From the NCBI RefSeq assembly GCF_030272615.1, contig NC_081413.1:565703010-565767009 (forward strand): DNA of 64,000 nt, in the 5' to 3' direction. Position 1 is the stretch's first letter, and each line of letters starts with the position of its first letter. The notes under the pieces are model-generated. The model had not been told where the DNA came from, searched no databases, and saw nothing but the letters and a program-made list of their open reading frames with translations. The stretch is from Cryptomeria japonica (lineage: Eukaryota > Streptophyta > Pinopsida > Cupressales > Cupressaceae). A program made the translations under genes and the position numbers. Below, piece after piece: positions 33,031 to 44,990 of the stretch.

Positions 33031-34810
33031 TATCCCAGTTTATGCCATGAGGATTTTTAAAATCCTTTCCAAATTTGTTGATCGAATGGAAAAGATCTAG
33101 AAGAACTTCTTGTGGATAGGTACTGAATCTAAAAACTGGCTTCATTTGGTTGCTTAGGGCCAAGTCTGCATGTGAAAGAAACTTGATGGGCTATCCATTA
33201 GACGTATCCTTAATTTTAATATGGCTCTGTTGTCCAAACAACTATGGAGGTTGATTAAGGAATCTAAAGAATGGACTACTATCATTGATTATAAGTACCT
33301 TCCTTCATCCTAATCTCCTCAAGATACTCTTCATGGTTTTTTGCATGGCCTAGAATGCTTCTAGCCTTTGGTCAAGATTTCTGAATACAGGATCGCTCAT
33401 CTCTAAAGGTTCAAAGTGGTGCCTTGGTAATGTTTGGAACATTTGTTTCTGGGAAGATTGGTGGGTTGATGATTGTCCCTTAATTGATTGTAGTTGGGCA
33501 ATCCCTTTCGTGGAGCAATGTAAAGATGAGATTGGCTTCTAGGTTGCTGATTATATCTAGGATGGTAGTTGGATTGACTTTTCTAATTTGGATGAGATGG
33601 TCCCCCCTCTCCAGAAATGGCTCTCTTTTATCCACATTCCCTTTATTCCTATTGAAGATTCTCTAGTCGGGGTGGGATCTTCTTCTGGTGTTTTTTTTCT
33701 CTCCTAGTTCTTTGCTCCAGCCCCTTTTTGTTCTTGTCTCTAGAATAAGTTTCTAATCCCCAAAATTAACATTTTCTTTTGGTTGTTTATGCAGGATAAA
33801 ATGCTTTCCATCGATAACCTTTGCAAAAGGGGGATGCCATTTCCTAATTGTTGTTTTCTTTGCAAGGAAGAGGCTGAGTCTATTGCTCATCTTTTATTAC
33901 ATTTCTCTTTTAGTCAATAGATTTGGGCCCCACTACCTTGACATCTAGGGAATTATTTGGTGCTTCCCCTTTAGTCTACTGGAATGTTGGCTACGATGGT
34001 CATGTCCCTCAGAAATAAAGCTCTTAAGTTTTTTTGGAAATTTTTGCTCCCTCATGCGGCCTTGGGCATTTGGAAGGAAAGAAATAATCACATTTTTAGA
34101 GACAAAGATTCTCCAACTATTGTGGTTGATCGTCGTATTTAATCCTCTATTAAGGAAAATTGCATTGCATCATGCGCCTCCTGACAATATGATTTAGCTA
34201 TTAGCTCTTAAAAAATGGATCGGGGTATCATCAATAGATGGGACATTGACTAGCATATTTCTAGACCTACTATTAAAATGAAACAAACAAGACCTAACAT
34301 TGCTTGGATTGCTCTCCCTAGGGGGTGGATCACGATTAATGTTGACAAAGAAACCAAAGGTAATCATGGGCCAATAGGCAGTGGGGGAGTTGCTCATGAT
34401 TACAATGGTAGGCTTGTCTCGGTAGTGACACTCCCACTGGGCACTCATACAAACCATTTTGTCAAGGCAAATGCAGCCTACATTGGGCTTAAAATGGCTA
34501 GCCATAGAGGTTTTAAGAAGGTATGGTTGGAAAGTGATTTGTTAAATATAAACTGTTTAAACAAAAAATCTCCTCCTAGCTAGACGATTAACCATTTAAT
34601 GCAATAATGCTTTGAAATGATGACCAATTTTGAGGCTATTAAAAGCTTAGATGTTTTGATGGAGGTAATAGGCCAGCTGATTACGTCGCTAATGTCAGTA
34701 TGGTTAGAGATGATGAAAAGTAGTGGCAGGAAGGGGATTCCTTTTCATTCCAATTGTGTGAGTTGGCGAGGAAGGATGTTGAAAATATCTCTTCGCTTGA
34801 ACACTATTGA
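33031..34810 (+). pseudogene. LINE ORF2 C-terminal part: zf-RVT and RNase H (broken)
   Basis: Degenerate thumb and connection sequence leads to a zf-RVT domain near 33775-33915 (CCFLCKEEAESIAHLLLH). RNase H follows near 34320-34750, with INVDKETKGN, GSGGVAHDYNGRLV, LESD and RPADYVAN. The second acidic position, usually Glu in an NxAE context, reads VKANAAY, consistent with a G-to-A loss of the catalytic Glu. Several stops are present. Confidence 0.8.
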
Positions 34811-34950
34811 TGATAGATTACATGTGTAGGACTTTTAATAGAAATAAGTGAAATCAAGTTTCCAGATTGTTCGTATGGCTCTGCTTGTTTTGTGTTGGCC
34901 TGAAGCCTGGTTTTGGTGTCATCTGAAAGAATTACAAAAGTAGTATCATA
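34811..34950 (+). other. Probable LINE 3' untranslated region
   Basis: Contains GGCTCTGCTTGTTTTGTGTT and TGGCCTGAAGCCTGGTTTTG, which look like a LINE 3' end. No poly-A tail is visible. Confidence 0.4.
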
Positions 34951-35384
34951 ATGGGGGGAGAAAAAAATAGAATGGAGCCATCCTTGTGTGAGCTTTGGGA
35001 GAAAAATGAGGAGGTCTGGAGGGAAATAGTGGATGGGAGAATGGAGCCCTTTGTTTGGAAACTTAATGGACAAAACCATCAGCTCATGGATTTATTTGTG
35101 AGCATTAGGGTTAATTGGATGCTACGTGTGTATGGGACAAAGTTTAGAATCGACAAATCCTTTATTGTTGAGATTTTTGAGCTCAGTATGGAGGGCAGGA
35201 AATTTTTCAAGAAAAGGAAGAATTCAGAAGAAACCCTCTTGGCTTTCTATGAAAAACAGAGTGAGAGAAGAAGGGTTAAGAAGAACCGAAATGATGGCTA
35301 TAATAGGCTGGACCTTCAGAGTCTCTCGATGGACATGGCGGAATTCATAATGAGGTACATAACCCTCAATGACCGCTTTGCTAG
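34951..35384 (+). pseudogene. Transposon-associated ORF fragment, cut by an LTR
   Basis: An uninterrupted frame of about 145 codons beginning MGGEKNRMEPSLCELW, with RVYGTKFRIDKSFIVEI, LSMEGRKFFKKRK and a basic ERRRVKKNR patch, ending at ITLNDRFA where the next LTR begins (TGTGGAGG). The FRIDK / EGRKFF / IMRYITL pattern resembles the 'putative plant transposon protein' sequences common in conifer and legume repeats. Only the N-terminal part remains. It lacks the premature stops seen in its neighbours. Function unknown. Confidence 0.4.
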
Positions 35385-37279
35385 TGTGGAGGGGAAAAAG
35401 TGAGATCGGGCGAATGAGACCTAATCCCACTTTAGCCAATACATTGGGAATACGAAAAAGCCTAGGGAGATAGATCGATATGGCTACTTCTTGTGAGAAA
35501 AATAGAGCTAAGGACTACCTCTTAGGGTTTCTATTCCTTCTGTTGTAAATGAAGGTAAGATATGAAATATTGATCAACTATGCTAGGAGATAAACAATGA
35601 AAGGTACATAAACTAAAATTAAAGAAACTTGCAGATCTGAAACTGAGATACTGAAAGTAGAGAAGGGGGAGGAATTTGGATGTGTACTTGATGTTGGAAA
35701 ATGAGACAAACTAACCAGGACTAGGGCGCCATGCCCCTATCCTTGATGATCTGATAGAAAGATGCAATTGAAGGGCTGAAATCTTGAGATCCTGAGCCTA
35801 CACCCTGTCAAAAATCATTGAATTTGAAGGGGACCAAGGCGCCACACCCCTGTCCTAGGAAGGACCAAGATATCACACCCCTATCCCTAATGGATGTGTA
35901 CTTGATGCAGAAAACTGAACCAAACTAACCAGGACCAAGGGTGTCACGCTCCTATCCCTGATGGTCTAATAAAAATTTGCAATTGAAGGGTTGAAATCTT
36001 GAGATCCTGAGTCTGCACCTTATCAAAAATCACTGAATTTGAGGGGGACCAGGGCACCATGCCCCTATCTTGAGCAAGAATAGGGCACCACATCCCTATC
36101 CCTGATGGATTAGGGAAGATCTGAGACCTTAGGATGGTTCTTATGGTGTCTTTTTTCTAATTCGGGAAGCCTTTTGGGTACCTGTTTCTGGACCTACAAC
36201 TGAAAAAAGAGGGTTTGGGTGGCTATGTAGGGTTTTGCTTTAGTTCAACCCCTGTGTTGGTGATTTCCACCTTCACAAATAGCCAATTTATATAGTAAAA
36301 TATTGTGTGCAGGAATCTTTTATGTGTGCAACACCCTAAGATGAATGCAAACAATCTAGAGAAACCGTAGAGAGTAAACCCTAATTGCTTATATTCGACA
36401 AAGTAAATTATCTAAATAAATGATTTAAATTTATCTTTAAATCATGAATGTAAATATACAAATTGATGCAATTAAGCTCATACAAAGACATGAAAACAAC
36501 ATGAAACAATAACCAACCCCTAAGGGAGGGGTACAAGCCAATCGTTAGTCGGTGATCTCCTATTATTCTTCAATGTCTTCAAGGCTACTAATTAATGATG
36601 AATTCTTGACAAATACTTGATGAGTGTGTGATGAATGTTGTTGAAGACTCCATATAGGCTTCTCTTTCACTACATAGAAGGCTCCTTGCACTCAATCCAA
36701 AAGCTTTTTCCTATATCTTTTTTCTTAGGCCTTTCAAATGAAGAAAGAGAGCTCTTATGTATGAAAACTTAGATCTTAATTTCATCTTTAGGCCGACCTA
36801 GGATTTGAATTCTAGCCAATCTCTTGGGGTTAAGCATTATAATATCATAGAAGTATGCTCCCAAAATTTCATGAAAAATGTCGGGGACCATGTGCAAAGT
36901 GCACATGGTCAGACCAAATTTTCACCAAATTTTTAGGGTTGTTAGATATGATGATATTAGAGTGAATCCCAAAGTTACAGTTGATTTCAAGATGCTTTGA
37001 TATGCAAAATCGGGCTTTAAAGGTCTAAGTAAAACATAATTAGGGTTTATGATTTAATGATTTATTGGAGGAATAAAATAAAAAAGGGGCACACTTATTG
37101 TGAAGGGCCCAATTTTATGATATAGAGAGTGAAGAAATATGACTTTATATTTAATTAAATTAATTAATTAATTTCTTAAAGGGAAATTACAATGTAAGAT
37201 GCAAATACACTAAGGTGAGTGCTAAACTAAGCGTAGAATTGTACCACCCTAGCAAGGGTGTATAATTTACAACGCTACA
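35385..37279 (-). repeat. 3' LTR of the outer element (1895 bp)
   Basis: Begins TGTGGAGGGG and ends ACAACGCTACA. It aligns with 59731-60731 over its first part (CTAATCCCACTTTAGCCA, CTCTTGTGAGAAA-type words, TCCTATTATTCTTCAATGTC). It contains a roughly 213-bp tandem duplication absent from the other LTR. The right limit is chosen from the TG/CA ends and the adjoining polypurine tract. Confidence 0.7.
35680..36105. repeat. Tandem duplication of about 213 bp inside the LTR
   Basis: GATGTGTACTTGATG starts both copies (35680 and 35893). Both contain TGCAATTGAAGGG, CTTGAGATCCTGAG and TCAAAAATCA. The equivalent LTR at 59731-60731 has one copy. Confidence 0.8.
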
Positions 37280-37294
37280 TTTAGCGCCCACTTT
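37280..37294 (-). other. Probable polypurine tract of the outer element
   Basis: The minus strand reads AAAGTGGGCGCTAAA directly before the LTR start TGTAGCG, similar to AAAGAGGGGCAAAA in the same place of the nested Tat element. Confidence 0.5.
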
Positions 37295-37745
37295 AGTGGT
37301 CATATGACACTAACTGCATATGCAAGCTATAGTAAAGAAGAGTAAAAATTCATGAAAAAGGATATATCCACAAGTTGTTGAAAAAAGATCTCGATGGCAT
37401 CTGTAGTACACAGTTAGGAACCACACCCTATAAAACCACATGTTAGATCACAAAATAACCTAATTCTTACTAAGGAAGGAGATGAAATTCATGGGTATCT
37501 ATATGCCCCCCGTTTCGGCTTAGTGAGTTGAAACATGGCATCATGTTAACCACATCGAATTATGAAAGAATATTGATGATAAATTCTCACAACAAGATTT
37601 GATACAAGATCAAAAACTAATAGAGAATAATTTGGTAAGAAAGAGAACTAAACCTCAATTTTAACACAACAAAGAGTGTACGGATTTCAGAGCTCTCTAA
37701 CACAAGATGAACTTAGGTTTAAATGGAAATAAACGCAAGAGATAT
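37295..37745. other. Left remnant of the outer element's internal region
   Basis: No gene. It includes a pyrimidine-rich TGCCCCCCGTTTCGG near 37505. It continues across the nested element at GATAT into 55560. Confidence 0.5.
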
Positions 37746-38930
37746 TGTGTGAGCTTGAATTTCATCCTTCGGATGTTGCCTGCAATAAGTTAGTTTCACA
37801 AAATACAAATGGAAATGCATACAGGAAATCCAAAATCCACCAATGAAACTACATGAAATACATATTAAAATAAAATATTATTTTACCTTCATGGTTTATG
37901 TCACATTGTGTCCTAACTCCACTGTTCCTGGTTGCAGATGGCGTGCTCTCAGACAATGCATTGTTGGCTTCCAAGATGGCATATGAAGAATGGACTGATA
38001 ACTTGTAGTTAACTAATACTATGATATGCAAATGCTACATGATAATTCTAAAATGATTATGCTAAAATGCTATATGATAATTGCTAATTGATATTTGCTA
38101 TTGCTATTTTCTTCAAAAACTTACGGATGCATATGATTAGCTTGAAGATTATTTTTTTGAAGACTAACTTCCTCTCAACTAAAGTTATTGATTTTATAGA
38201 CTTTGAGAGGATAAGATGATGTGGCTCAGATCAACGGTCCTGATTAGATCTGCAGATTTGGATGGCTGTGAGCAAAGGTGAAGGTTGAGTGAAAGGGGGA
38301 AGGAGAAGACAAGTGTCACTCATCTCACCTTGACTGGGTTGTTGACTGAGAGAACATAGGGATGGTTGGAGGAAATTTAGGCATGAGAGGACAAGTGGAC
38401 TCAAGTCCTTCCTAAGATGTAGGGGAGTTGGAGAGAATATAGAAAATGGTTATGAAATATGTGTACATACACAATATTCATTAAGATTAGAAGTTGGAGA
38501 TAAATGATGAATTAATATTTAAGAAATATTAATTTCTTTAACCACATGCTTGATGAGTTGGCAAAGGGAAGATGAAGTGGAGATGGAGGGATGAGTTGGA
38601 AAAGAGATTAAATAATTTAGGAATTATTTAATACTTGAGATTATAGGATAGGAGAATAAGTATTAAATATTGGATATTTAATTGTTTGGAGGAGATAATT
38701 AAATATTAGATATTTAATTAGCTTGGTTAGAGGAATAATTGAATATTAGATATTTAATTAATTAGAAGAATAAGACAAATGAATTAATTAATAAAATATT
38801 AATTAATAGAAAGAGATGAAAATGAATTAAATAAATTAATCTTTTCAAATTAACTATTTAATAGAAGAATAATATTAAATAAATATATAATATTTATTAA
38901 TTGCTCATAGCCAATTTTTAGGTGTATACA
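37746..38930 (-). repeat. 3' LTR of the Tat element (1185 bp)
   Basis: Matches 54373-55554 end to end. The inner end GTGTATACA is followed by the polypurine tract complement. Confidence 0.96.
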
Positions 38931-38944
38931 TTTTGCCCCTCTTT
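38931..38944 (-). other. Polypurine tract of the Tat element
   Basis: The minus strand reads AAAGAGGGGCAAAA immediately before the 3' LTR start TGTATACACC. Confidence 0.8.
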
Positions 38945-39428
38945 GAAATGATGTCGAGACAACATTGTTTCAAAGATTAAATCAAGTCTCGATAGTGCTT
39001 GATAGAGATTGAAAATCCTGATTGTGTGCCCCCTCAGGAGATTGATCGTGAAATTGTCGAAAATTCTGGTTTGAACGATTGATCTCATGATAATTGATAA
39101 AAATTTAGTCAATTAAATTCATTTGTAAAAAACAAATTAAATTGCCCCATTTTAAATTAATTACTCTTCAAATAGTAAATATAAAATTAACCAAGGTTAA
39201 TTTAAATTTCATTGTTATCCTTGTCAGTTTTTGGAGAAAAATATTCTTGCTGAGGTAGCAAAACAGTGATTCCCATGGAGAACCATCGATTTGAGTTTGT
39301 GCGACGATATCAGCAACTTGTCGAGTGTGGTTATCTGGTATGTTTCTTATCCCGAGCCTTGTTTTCAAGTTTTCATTCAAAATTTTGATGTTTTAAGCAT
39401 GTTTTTTAATTTTTGAAATTTTGGATTT
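38945..39428. other. Region between Tat 3' LTR and motif array
   Basis: About 480 bases, A+T-rich, with no gene recognised. It would hold the promoter or 5' end of the plus-strand antisense transcript, though no promoter is evident. Confidence 0.4.
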
Positions 39429-39640
39429 AACGCATTTGCAATTTCTTTTAGTGCATATGCCATTTTGTTTAGCGCAAACGTTTGTTTTAGCGCTTTTGCT
39501 TTGTATGTTAGCGCAAATGTTTGTTTTAGCACTTTTGTTTGATTTGTTAGCGCTTTTTCTTGAAATGTTAGTGCTTTTGCGTAAAGTAGCGCATATATGC
39601 ATTGTTTGTTAGCGCATATGCTTGATAGGATAGCGCTTTT
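39429..39640 (+). repeat. Array of TTAGCGC(A/T)-type motifs, plus orientation
   Basis: Eleven copies of a TAGCGC(A/T)(A/T)(A/T)TG-like word (some TAGTGC or TAGCAC) spaced about 17-25 bases apart, upstream of the plus-strand antisense ORF. The same motif, in the opposite orientation, forms an array at 53989-54270. Confidence 0.85.
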
Positions 39641-39791
39641 GTTCAAAGTTGGTATATTTGATAAGTGCAAATGTTTAAAATCACTTTGATGATTAGATTT
39701 AACATGTTTAATATGCATTGATGATGAAATAGGGTCTTGATTGAGTGATTGCATGATTGATAGATCGATAGATTGCTTTGATTGCTGGATT

Positions 39792-39930
39792 GAGTAGCTT
39801 TGATTAGCTTGATTGATAGATTTGATGATTGAGTAGCTCTGATTAGCTTGATTGATAAATTTGATGATAGAGTAGCTGTGATTAGCTTGATTTGATAGAG
39901 TAGCTCTGATTAGCTTGATTGATAGAGTAG
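39792..39930 (+). repeat. Short tandem repeat GAGTAGCT(C/T)TGATTAGCTTGA
   Basis: Units start at 39792, 39831, 39870, 39898 and 39925. Periods are 39, 39, 28 and 27 bases; the short units lack a TTTGATGATT part. It lies in the leader of the antisense ORF. Confidence 0.85.
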
Positions 39931-40154
39931 CTCTAAGAAACCGATTTAGTTTCTGATGCAAGAGCTTTAGCAGAGTTTTGAGTAAACTCAATGATTGATA
40001 GTAAACCATGATTGATAGGTTTAAAATGATTTGATAGCTTTAAGTTGCTTCAATTTTATTTGATAAATTTGATAATTGATGATTGATTCAGTTTGATTTG
40101 ATTGATAGATAGATAATGATGATTTAGTTTGATTTGATTGATCTTTTAAAATAG

Positions 40155-42276
40155 GAGAAATGTGATATTCTCCAGTGTCGGGAGAAATTACCGGTCATAC
40201 GTCATTTGGTTCTAGAGTTGTCCCAAGCTGAGATTAGACACATAGATGCCTATGGTTTATGTCATTTATTGTATATGCCAAAGATTACACATAATAGAGG
40301 ATTGTTGACTGCAGGAGCCGAGAGATGGCACAACGAGCATAACACTTTCCACCTGCCGACGGGTGAGATTAGTGTGATCCTTGAGGATGTCTATAAGATT
40401 ATGCATATCCCAGTGACTGGGAAGCTAGTGTAGTATGATTATCTGGATCACATTAGGACAGAGGCTTGTAGAGTCGTGTTTGCTGATGAGAGCATCAGTA
40501 GAGGAGAGATTTGATGGGTAGACATGGTGATGTACTATTAGACTCTTCTTGTTATTCTTGCTGGTTTGATTGGAGGATTTATATGTCCTGATAGACGATC
40601 GCGAGGTTTATCAATTGGATGGGGTGAGGTTCTTCTGAGTATGATGCAGCATCATATGTGATATGCTAGGGGTGTTTGTATGCTAGCACATTTATATCAT
40701 GATCTTCACCAGGTTGTGTATGATGAGAGTGCTAGTTTGTCTAGAGAATGCACGTTATTGCAGATTTGGTGCTGGGGTAGTTACTTGGCCTATCCATCAC
40801 AGAGTGCGTGGAGAGAGGAAGCCATATATTTATTTTTATGCAAGTATCTTTACTCAGCCTAAGATGGGTAAGATGGAGTATTGGCGTTGGGTGCTTGATT
40901 CTTTAGATAGCATCACTTGGAGACCATATGTTGATTGTGAACCATGGATGGATGATGCACAAACATTGCCATTTATCATGTAGAGTAGATATCTCATTGG
41001 TTGGACACCTTTCATTGTTGAGCGACAGTTGATTGGTCACATTTTGAGACAATTTGGTATCATTCAGCCTATGCCTATTGGTGTGATGATTTATGCTCGA
41101 TGATACAGAGATCGACGAGATTGGGGACCATCTTTGTCTTTTGAGATTGCTCATGTAGAGTTTGTTGCTACTCTAAGAGTGGCTTATGATATGAGATTGC
41201 ACATTCTTGATACTGGGATGACTACAAAGTATGCTCAGTATTTATTAGCTCATCCATTTCCTCGGATTATGGATCCGGCAGATCCTCCTCCTAGCTCAGG
41301 AGATGATGATGATTCAGATGATCCTGTTAGCAGGAGACAGAGACATAGATGAGAACTTAGAGCTGCTCATGAGGCTGGGGGAGGTGGCGATGATGATGGG
41401 GATGGAGGTGGTGGTGGTAGACCTGGACAGAGAAGATGTTGATTGAGAGTCCGTGGAGGACCATTTGGACCGGCTGGCAGGATTGAGAGACCACGTCCTA
41501 TGGGTGGGAGAGATATTGGATGGATTGGGAGGGATACTGGCAGGGTAGGGATGAGATCACCTAGAGGATTGCTAGTGACAGGAGGCATGGTGACTCGATT
41601 GGATGGGGGTTGTGGGAGAGGCATTGATTTTGGACAGATTCAGCCAGATCCCAGGGTTATTGTGGCGCACAGTGGAGATGATGAGGATCCAGAGGATCAT
41701 ATTCCCTTGATTAGATGATAGGTTCAGAGAGTTACTCGAACTGAGATTCCAGTAGTTGGACAGGTTGGTGGTGAGGGGATTGGGGTTCATGCACCACAAC
41801 CTGATTTACTAGAGCAGGTTGCACCAGTTCATGATGTGCCAGATGTGGTTATACTAGAGCATGATGTACCAGGTCCTGATACCATTGATAGTCTGAGAGC
41901 ACAGATTGATCAGCTTCGAGCACATATACAAACTCTTATGACAGAGAGAGACACAACTATTAGGAGACAGCAGGATACGCATGGCCTTCTTGATCACATT
42001 CAGCAGGTTGGATCGGGTACACTCTTGGCAGATACTATTAGAGCATTAGTTCAGGCTGAGAAGGAGACTTCCCACTGGCAATGACGATATGAGGAGATAG
42101 TTGCAGAGAGCCAGAGAGCAGGTAGTTATCATACCACCGTGTTGATGGATACTAGAAGTGGTGGGGTCATGGGACCTCCTCAGAGGAGTGGTGATCATGG
42201 TAGACAAACATCTGGAGGATCTTCTCGCCCACAGCCACAGAGACAGACAAAGTTAGGTGGTAGTGGTACAGGATAG
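40155..42276 (+). pseudogene. Antisense ORF with plant mobile domain (PMD), broken
   Basis: Plus-strand gene, antisense to gag-pol and placed between pol and the 3' LTR. PMD features: ERWHNEHNTFHLPTGEI (near 40320-40370), SVILEDVYKIMHIPVTG, TLLQIWCWG (near 40760), PYIYFYASIF (near 40830), WRPYVDCEPW (near 40920) and GHILRQFGIIQPMP (near 41035). A Gly/Arg/Asp-rich linker, a coiled coil (SLRAQIDQLRAHIQTL, near 41890) and a Gln/Gly-rich tail follow. A frameshift lies near 40810-40830. Stops after KLV, GEI, MYY, HHM, FIM, YAR and later ones are nearly all CAG to TAG or CGA to TGA. PMD proteins of the MAIL1 kind are known in plants and PMD ORFs are known in gypsy elements; their role in the element is not known. 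Confidence 0.82.
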
Positions 42277-44112
42277 CCATGACTTGATTTGAGGCATTTG
42301 TATTGTTTATTTGATATCATTGTATACTTGGACTTTAATTGTTTTATGATGATCTATATGCAGACATGGATTCTATATGATGATGCCTTTTTTATGCATG
42401 TTCTATTTATTATGATGATGCTCTATATGCTTTGATTTTATGGATGCAGTGATTAGATGGATAATGATATGATGATGGTTTTTCTTTTCTTTCCTTGCTT
42501 TAATGATAATGATCTACATGATGCAATGATAAATGCTTTTGATTTTTTATTTTTGATGATCTTGGATGCAAATGAACATTTCACTAAAATGATGCAAATT
42601 CAAGTGATCTATATGAAAATCCAAATGAATGATTGTTTAATGCTTACGATGATTGACATATAAATGATCTATATGAAATGTTTTGGTTTTTATATGTAAT
42701 GCTTATAAATCTAAGTGCAAAGATGCAAATAAATGATCGTTAATGGAATGATAATGCAAATAATAATGATGATACACTATATGATAAATGAAATGCACTT
42801 TAATTGAATGCAAACTAATGCAATGATTTATATGCAACTAAAATAAATGGATGGATTAAAATGATTCTTTAAAATGACTGCACTATGATGATTAAATGCA
42901 ATTTGTTTTTGTTTGTCCAAGTAACTCAATCTTTATTTATGACCGTTGACCTATTAATGAAATGATATGCTTATAATGCAATTGACCATGAATGCTTATA
43001 ATGCAAATGAATAATGATCTAACTAAAAATTATACTACCATTCTTCATATGCTTGTCTTGTAACAGTGATTGATTTCATCATTGAGCTTTAAAATGTTGT
43101 AAGAAAATACAAGTAACTAGACATAATGATTCAAGATGACCTGAGTATTTATTACATGGATTTTGATATAGCAAGTTAATACAAGCAAATTGATATAATG
43201 AATCAAGTTGACCTGAGTATTACTTGCAGGATAGACAAGGATTATCCCCTTTCATGCATGACTTGGAGCGTCCTCCTTGATCTTTTGCCGATCATATCCT
43301 TAGACAAGTTCATACTTTAGTAAGAGATAAACCACAAACAATAACAATCAAAGAAAATAATCATGCCCCATCATAGCTCCTCTAGTCATGGACATCCTTG
43401 AGTTTCATAGAGTACAAGATTAGCAATAAAATCAAGAAATAAACACTGAATCTTGTATGTCATTCACATGTTCTTATGGTCATTAACTGGTATAATCATC
43501 TTGATGAATGATCTTTGATAATCCTTTATTACTTGTTGATTGATTCTTTGGTTTCTGAGTTTCATGACTCAGTTGTTGATCAAATGCCTTGATTGATTTG
43601 TTGCTTTGTTCATCTGTTTCAAAATCCTAGGTGTTTTTGGTTTTTCTAAGTTTTTCAAATGTTTTTGGTTTTCAAAGATCACCTTAGCAAAAAGGAATTA
43701 GGATTTTGCCCCCAGCGTAAACAAAAATTTCTATTATGGATGTGTGAATTGATCAAGATCCAAACCATGGCGGGATACAAATGTAGATTGATTGGTTCTG
43801 ATAAAATATAAGACAATGACTATGACAAGTATGTCAAAGATTGATAACTATTGGTAAACTGCACATTTCTTGCTAATGGTTCAGAGCAATGGATGCAAAA
43901 ATATGGAATGGATAAGCTAGGATAGATGGAAGCGATAGATGCAATATGATGGAGTGGATAGGTGTGCAAAGTGTTCTCATAGATGGAAGAACATTTTGAT
44001 TGCATTTTTGTTGTTTTATACTTTTTAGGGATTTTCTGCTTTTCTGATTTTTATTGATTTCTTCAGGACTTTATATGCTTTATTTTAATTGATTTTTTCA
44101 GTACTTTATATC
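42277..44112. other. Untranslated region between antisense ORF and pol
   Basis: A+T-rich with many ATGATG and AATGCAAATGA words, and no credible gene. The two transcripts converge here, so both 3' ends are probably in this region. Confidence 0.55.
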
Positions 44113-44990
44113 TCAAGCATATAATTTCTTGAGATGGATAGAATTGATAGGCTCATCAAACCAATCACCTTCAGGGGTAGATAACTTGTATGCTCCTGAT
44201 CCATATGTTGCTACTATGACAAAAGGTCCTAGCCAATTTGGTTCAAATTTTCCCTTCTTTTCCTGGTCTTGTTGATTTCTTGGATTCTCCCTTAGAACTA
44301 TGTCTCCAATTTGGAAAATGTGTGGCTTAACTTTGTGGTTGTAGCTTCTTGCCATTCATTTTTGATATACTTTTAAATGATCTATTGTATTTTGGCGACA
44401 TTCCTGAATCAGTTCTAGTTTGTGGAGTTGAGAGACTCGTTGTTCTTCTTCTGGTATAAGACTGTGCAAGGATACTCGTAGAGAAGGTATTTCTACTTCT
44501 ATAGGTAATATAGCTTCTGATCCATAGACCAAACAATATGGAGTTGCCCCTATTGGAGTGCGAATGCTAGTTCGGTATGCCCAAAGAGCAGGATTTAGTT
44601 GAATGTGCCAATCTTTTCCAGCTTCATTGACTGTTTTCTTCAAGATTTTCAAGATAGTTTTGTTTGATGCCTCAACTTGACCATTACCTTGTGGATAATA
44701 TGGAGTAGAGAATCTATGTTGGATATGAAACTGTTTGCATAGCTCTTTCACATCTTGATTTTTGAATGGTCTTCCATTATCAGTGATAATGGTCATAGGA
44801 ACTCCATAGCAACAGATTATATAATTCAAGATGAATGAGGATATTTGTTTTCCTATCACTGTTGTTAAAGGTACTGCTTCAATCCATTTAGTTAAATATT
44901 CAGTAGCGACTAGAATGAACTTATGTCCGTTAGAAGATGAGGGATTGATCTTTCCTACCAAATCAAGGCCCCACTGTGAAAATGGCCATT
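44113..44990 (-). pseudogene. Tat integrase core and C-terminal domain (broken)
   Basis: The catalytic triad can be read: QWGLDLVGK (near 44965), TDNGRPF (near 44775) and NGQVEASNK (near 44670). The C-terminal chromatin-binding part has LGPFVIVATYGSGAYKL. Stops at 44986-44988 (TAA) and near 44356 (TGA) are both explained by C-to-T change. The enzyme inserts the element's cDNA. Confidence 0.9.

Larger units (their letters stand above)
27868..34950 (+). mobile_element. L1-type LINE, split by a solo LTR
   Basis: A plant non-LTR retrotransposon on plus, with ORF1 (DUF4283-like plus zinc knuckle) and ORF2 (endonuclease, reverse transcriptase, zf-RVT, RNase H). Total length minus the 1193-bp solo LTR is about 5.9 kb, normal for plant L1. 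The 5' and 3' limits are approximate; no clear poly-A tail or target duplication was found. Multiple stops and frameshifts make it immobile. Confidence 0.88.

Noticed and set aside
37280-37300. Primer binding site in plus orientation (TTTAGCGCCCACTTTAG resembles TGGCGCCCACT)
   Set aside because: The primer site beside the other LTR (59710-59727) shows that the element is on minus. Here the minus strand reads as a polypurine tract similar to that of the nested element.
39377-40009. 210-codon minus-strand ORF, repetitive Asn/Ser/Gln/Lys-rich
   Set aside because: Reverse reading of the TTAGCGC array and the GAGTAGCT tandem repeat, not a gene.
41367-41799. Pro-rich minus-strand ORFs
   Set aside because: Antisense shadow of the Gly/Arg-rich linker of the plus-strand PMD ORF.
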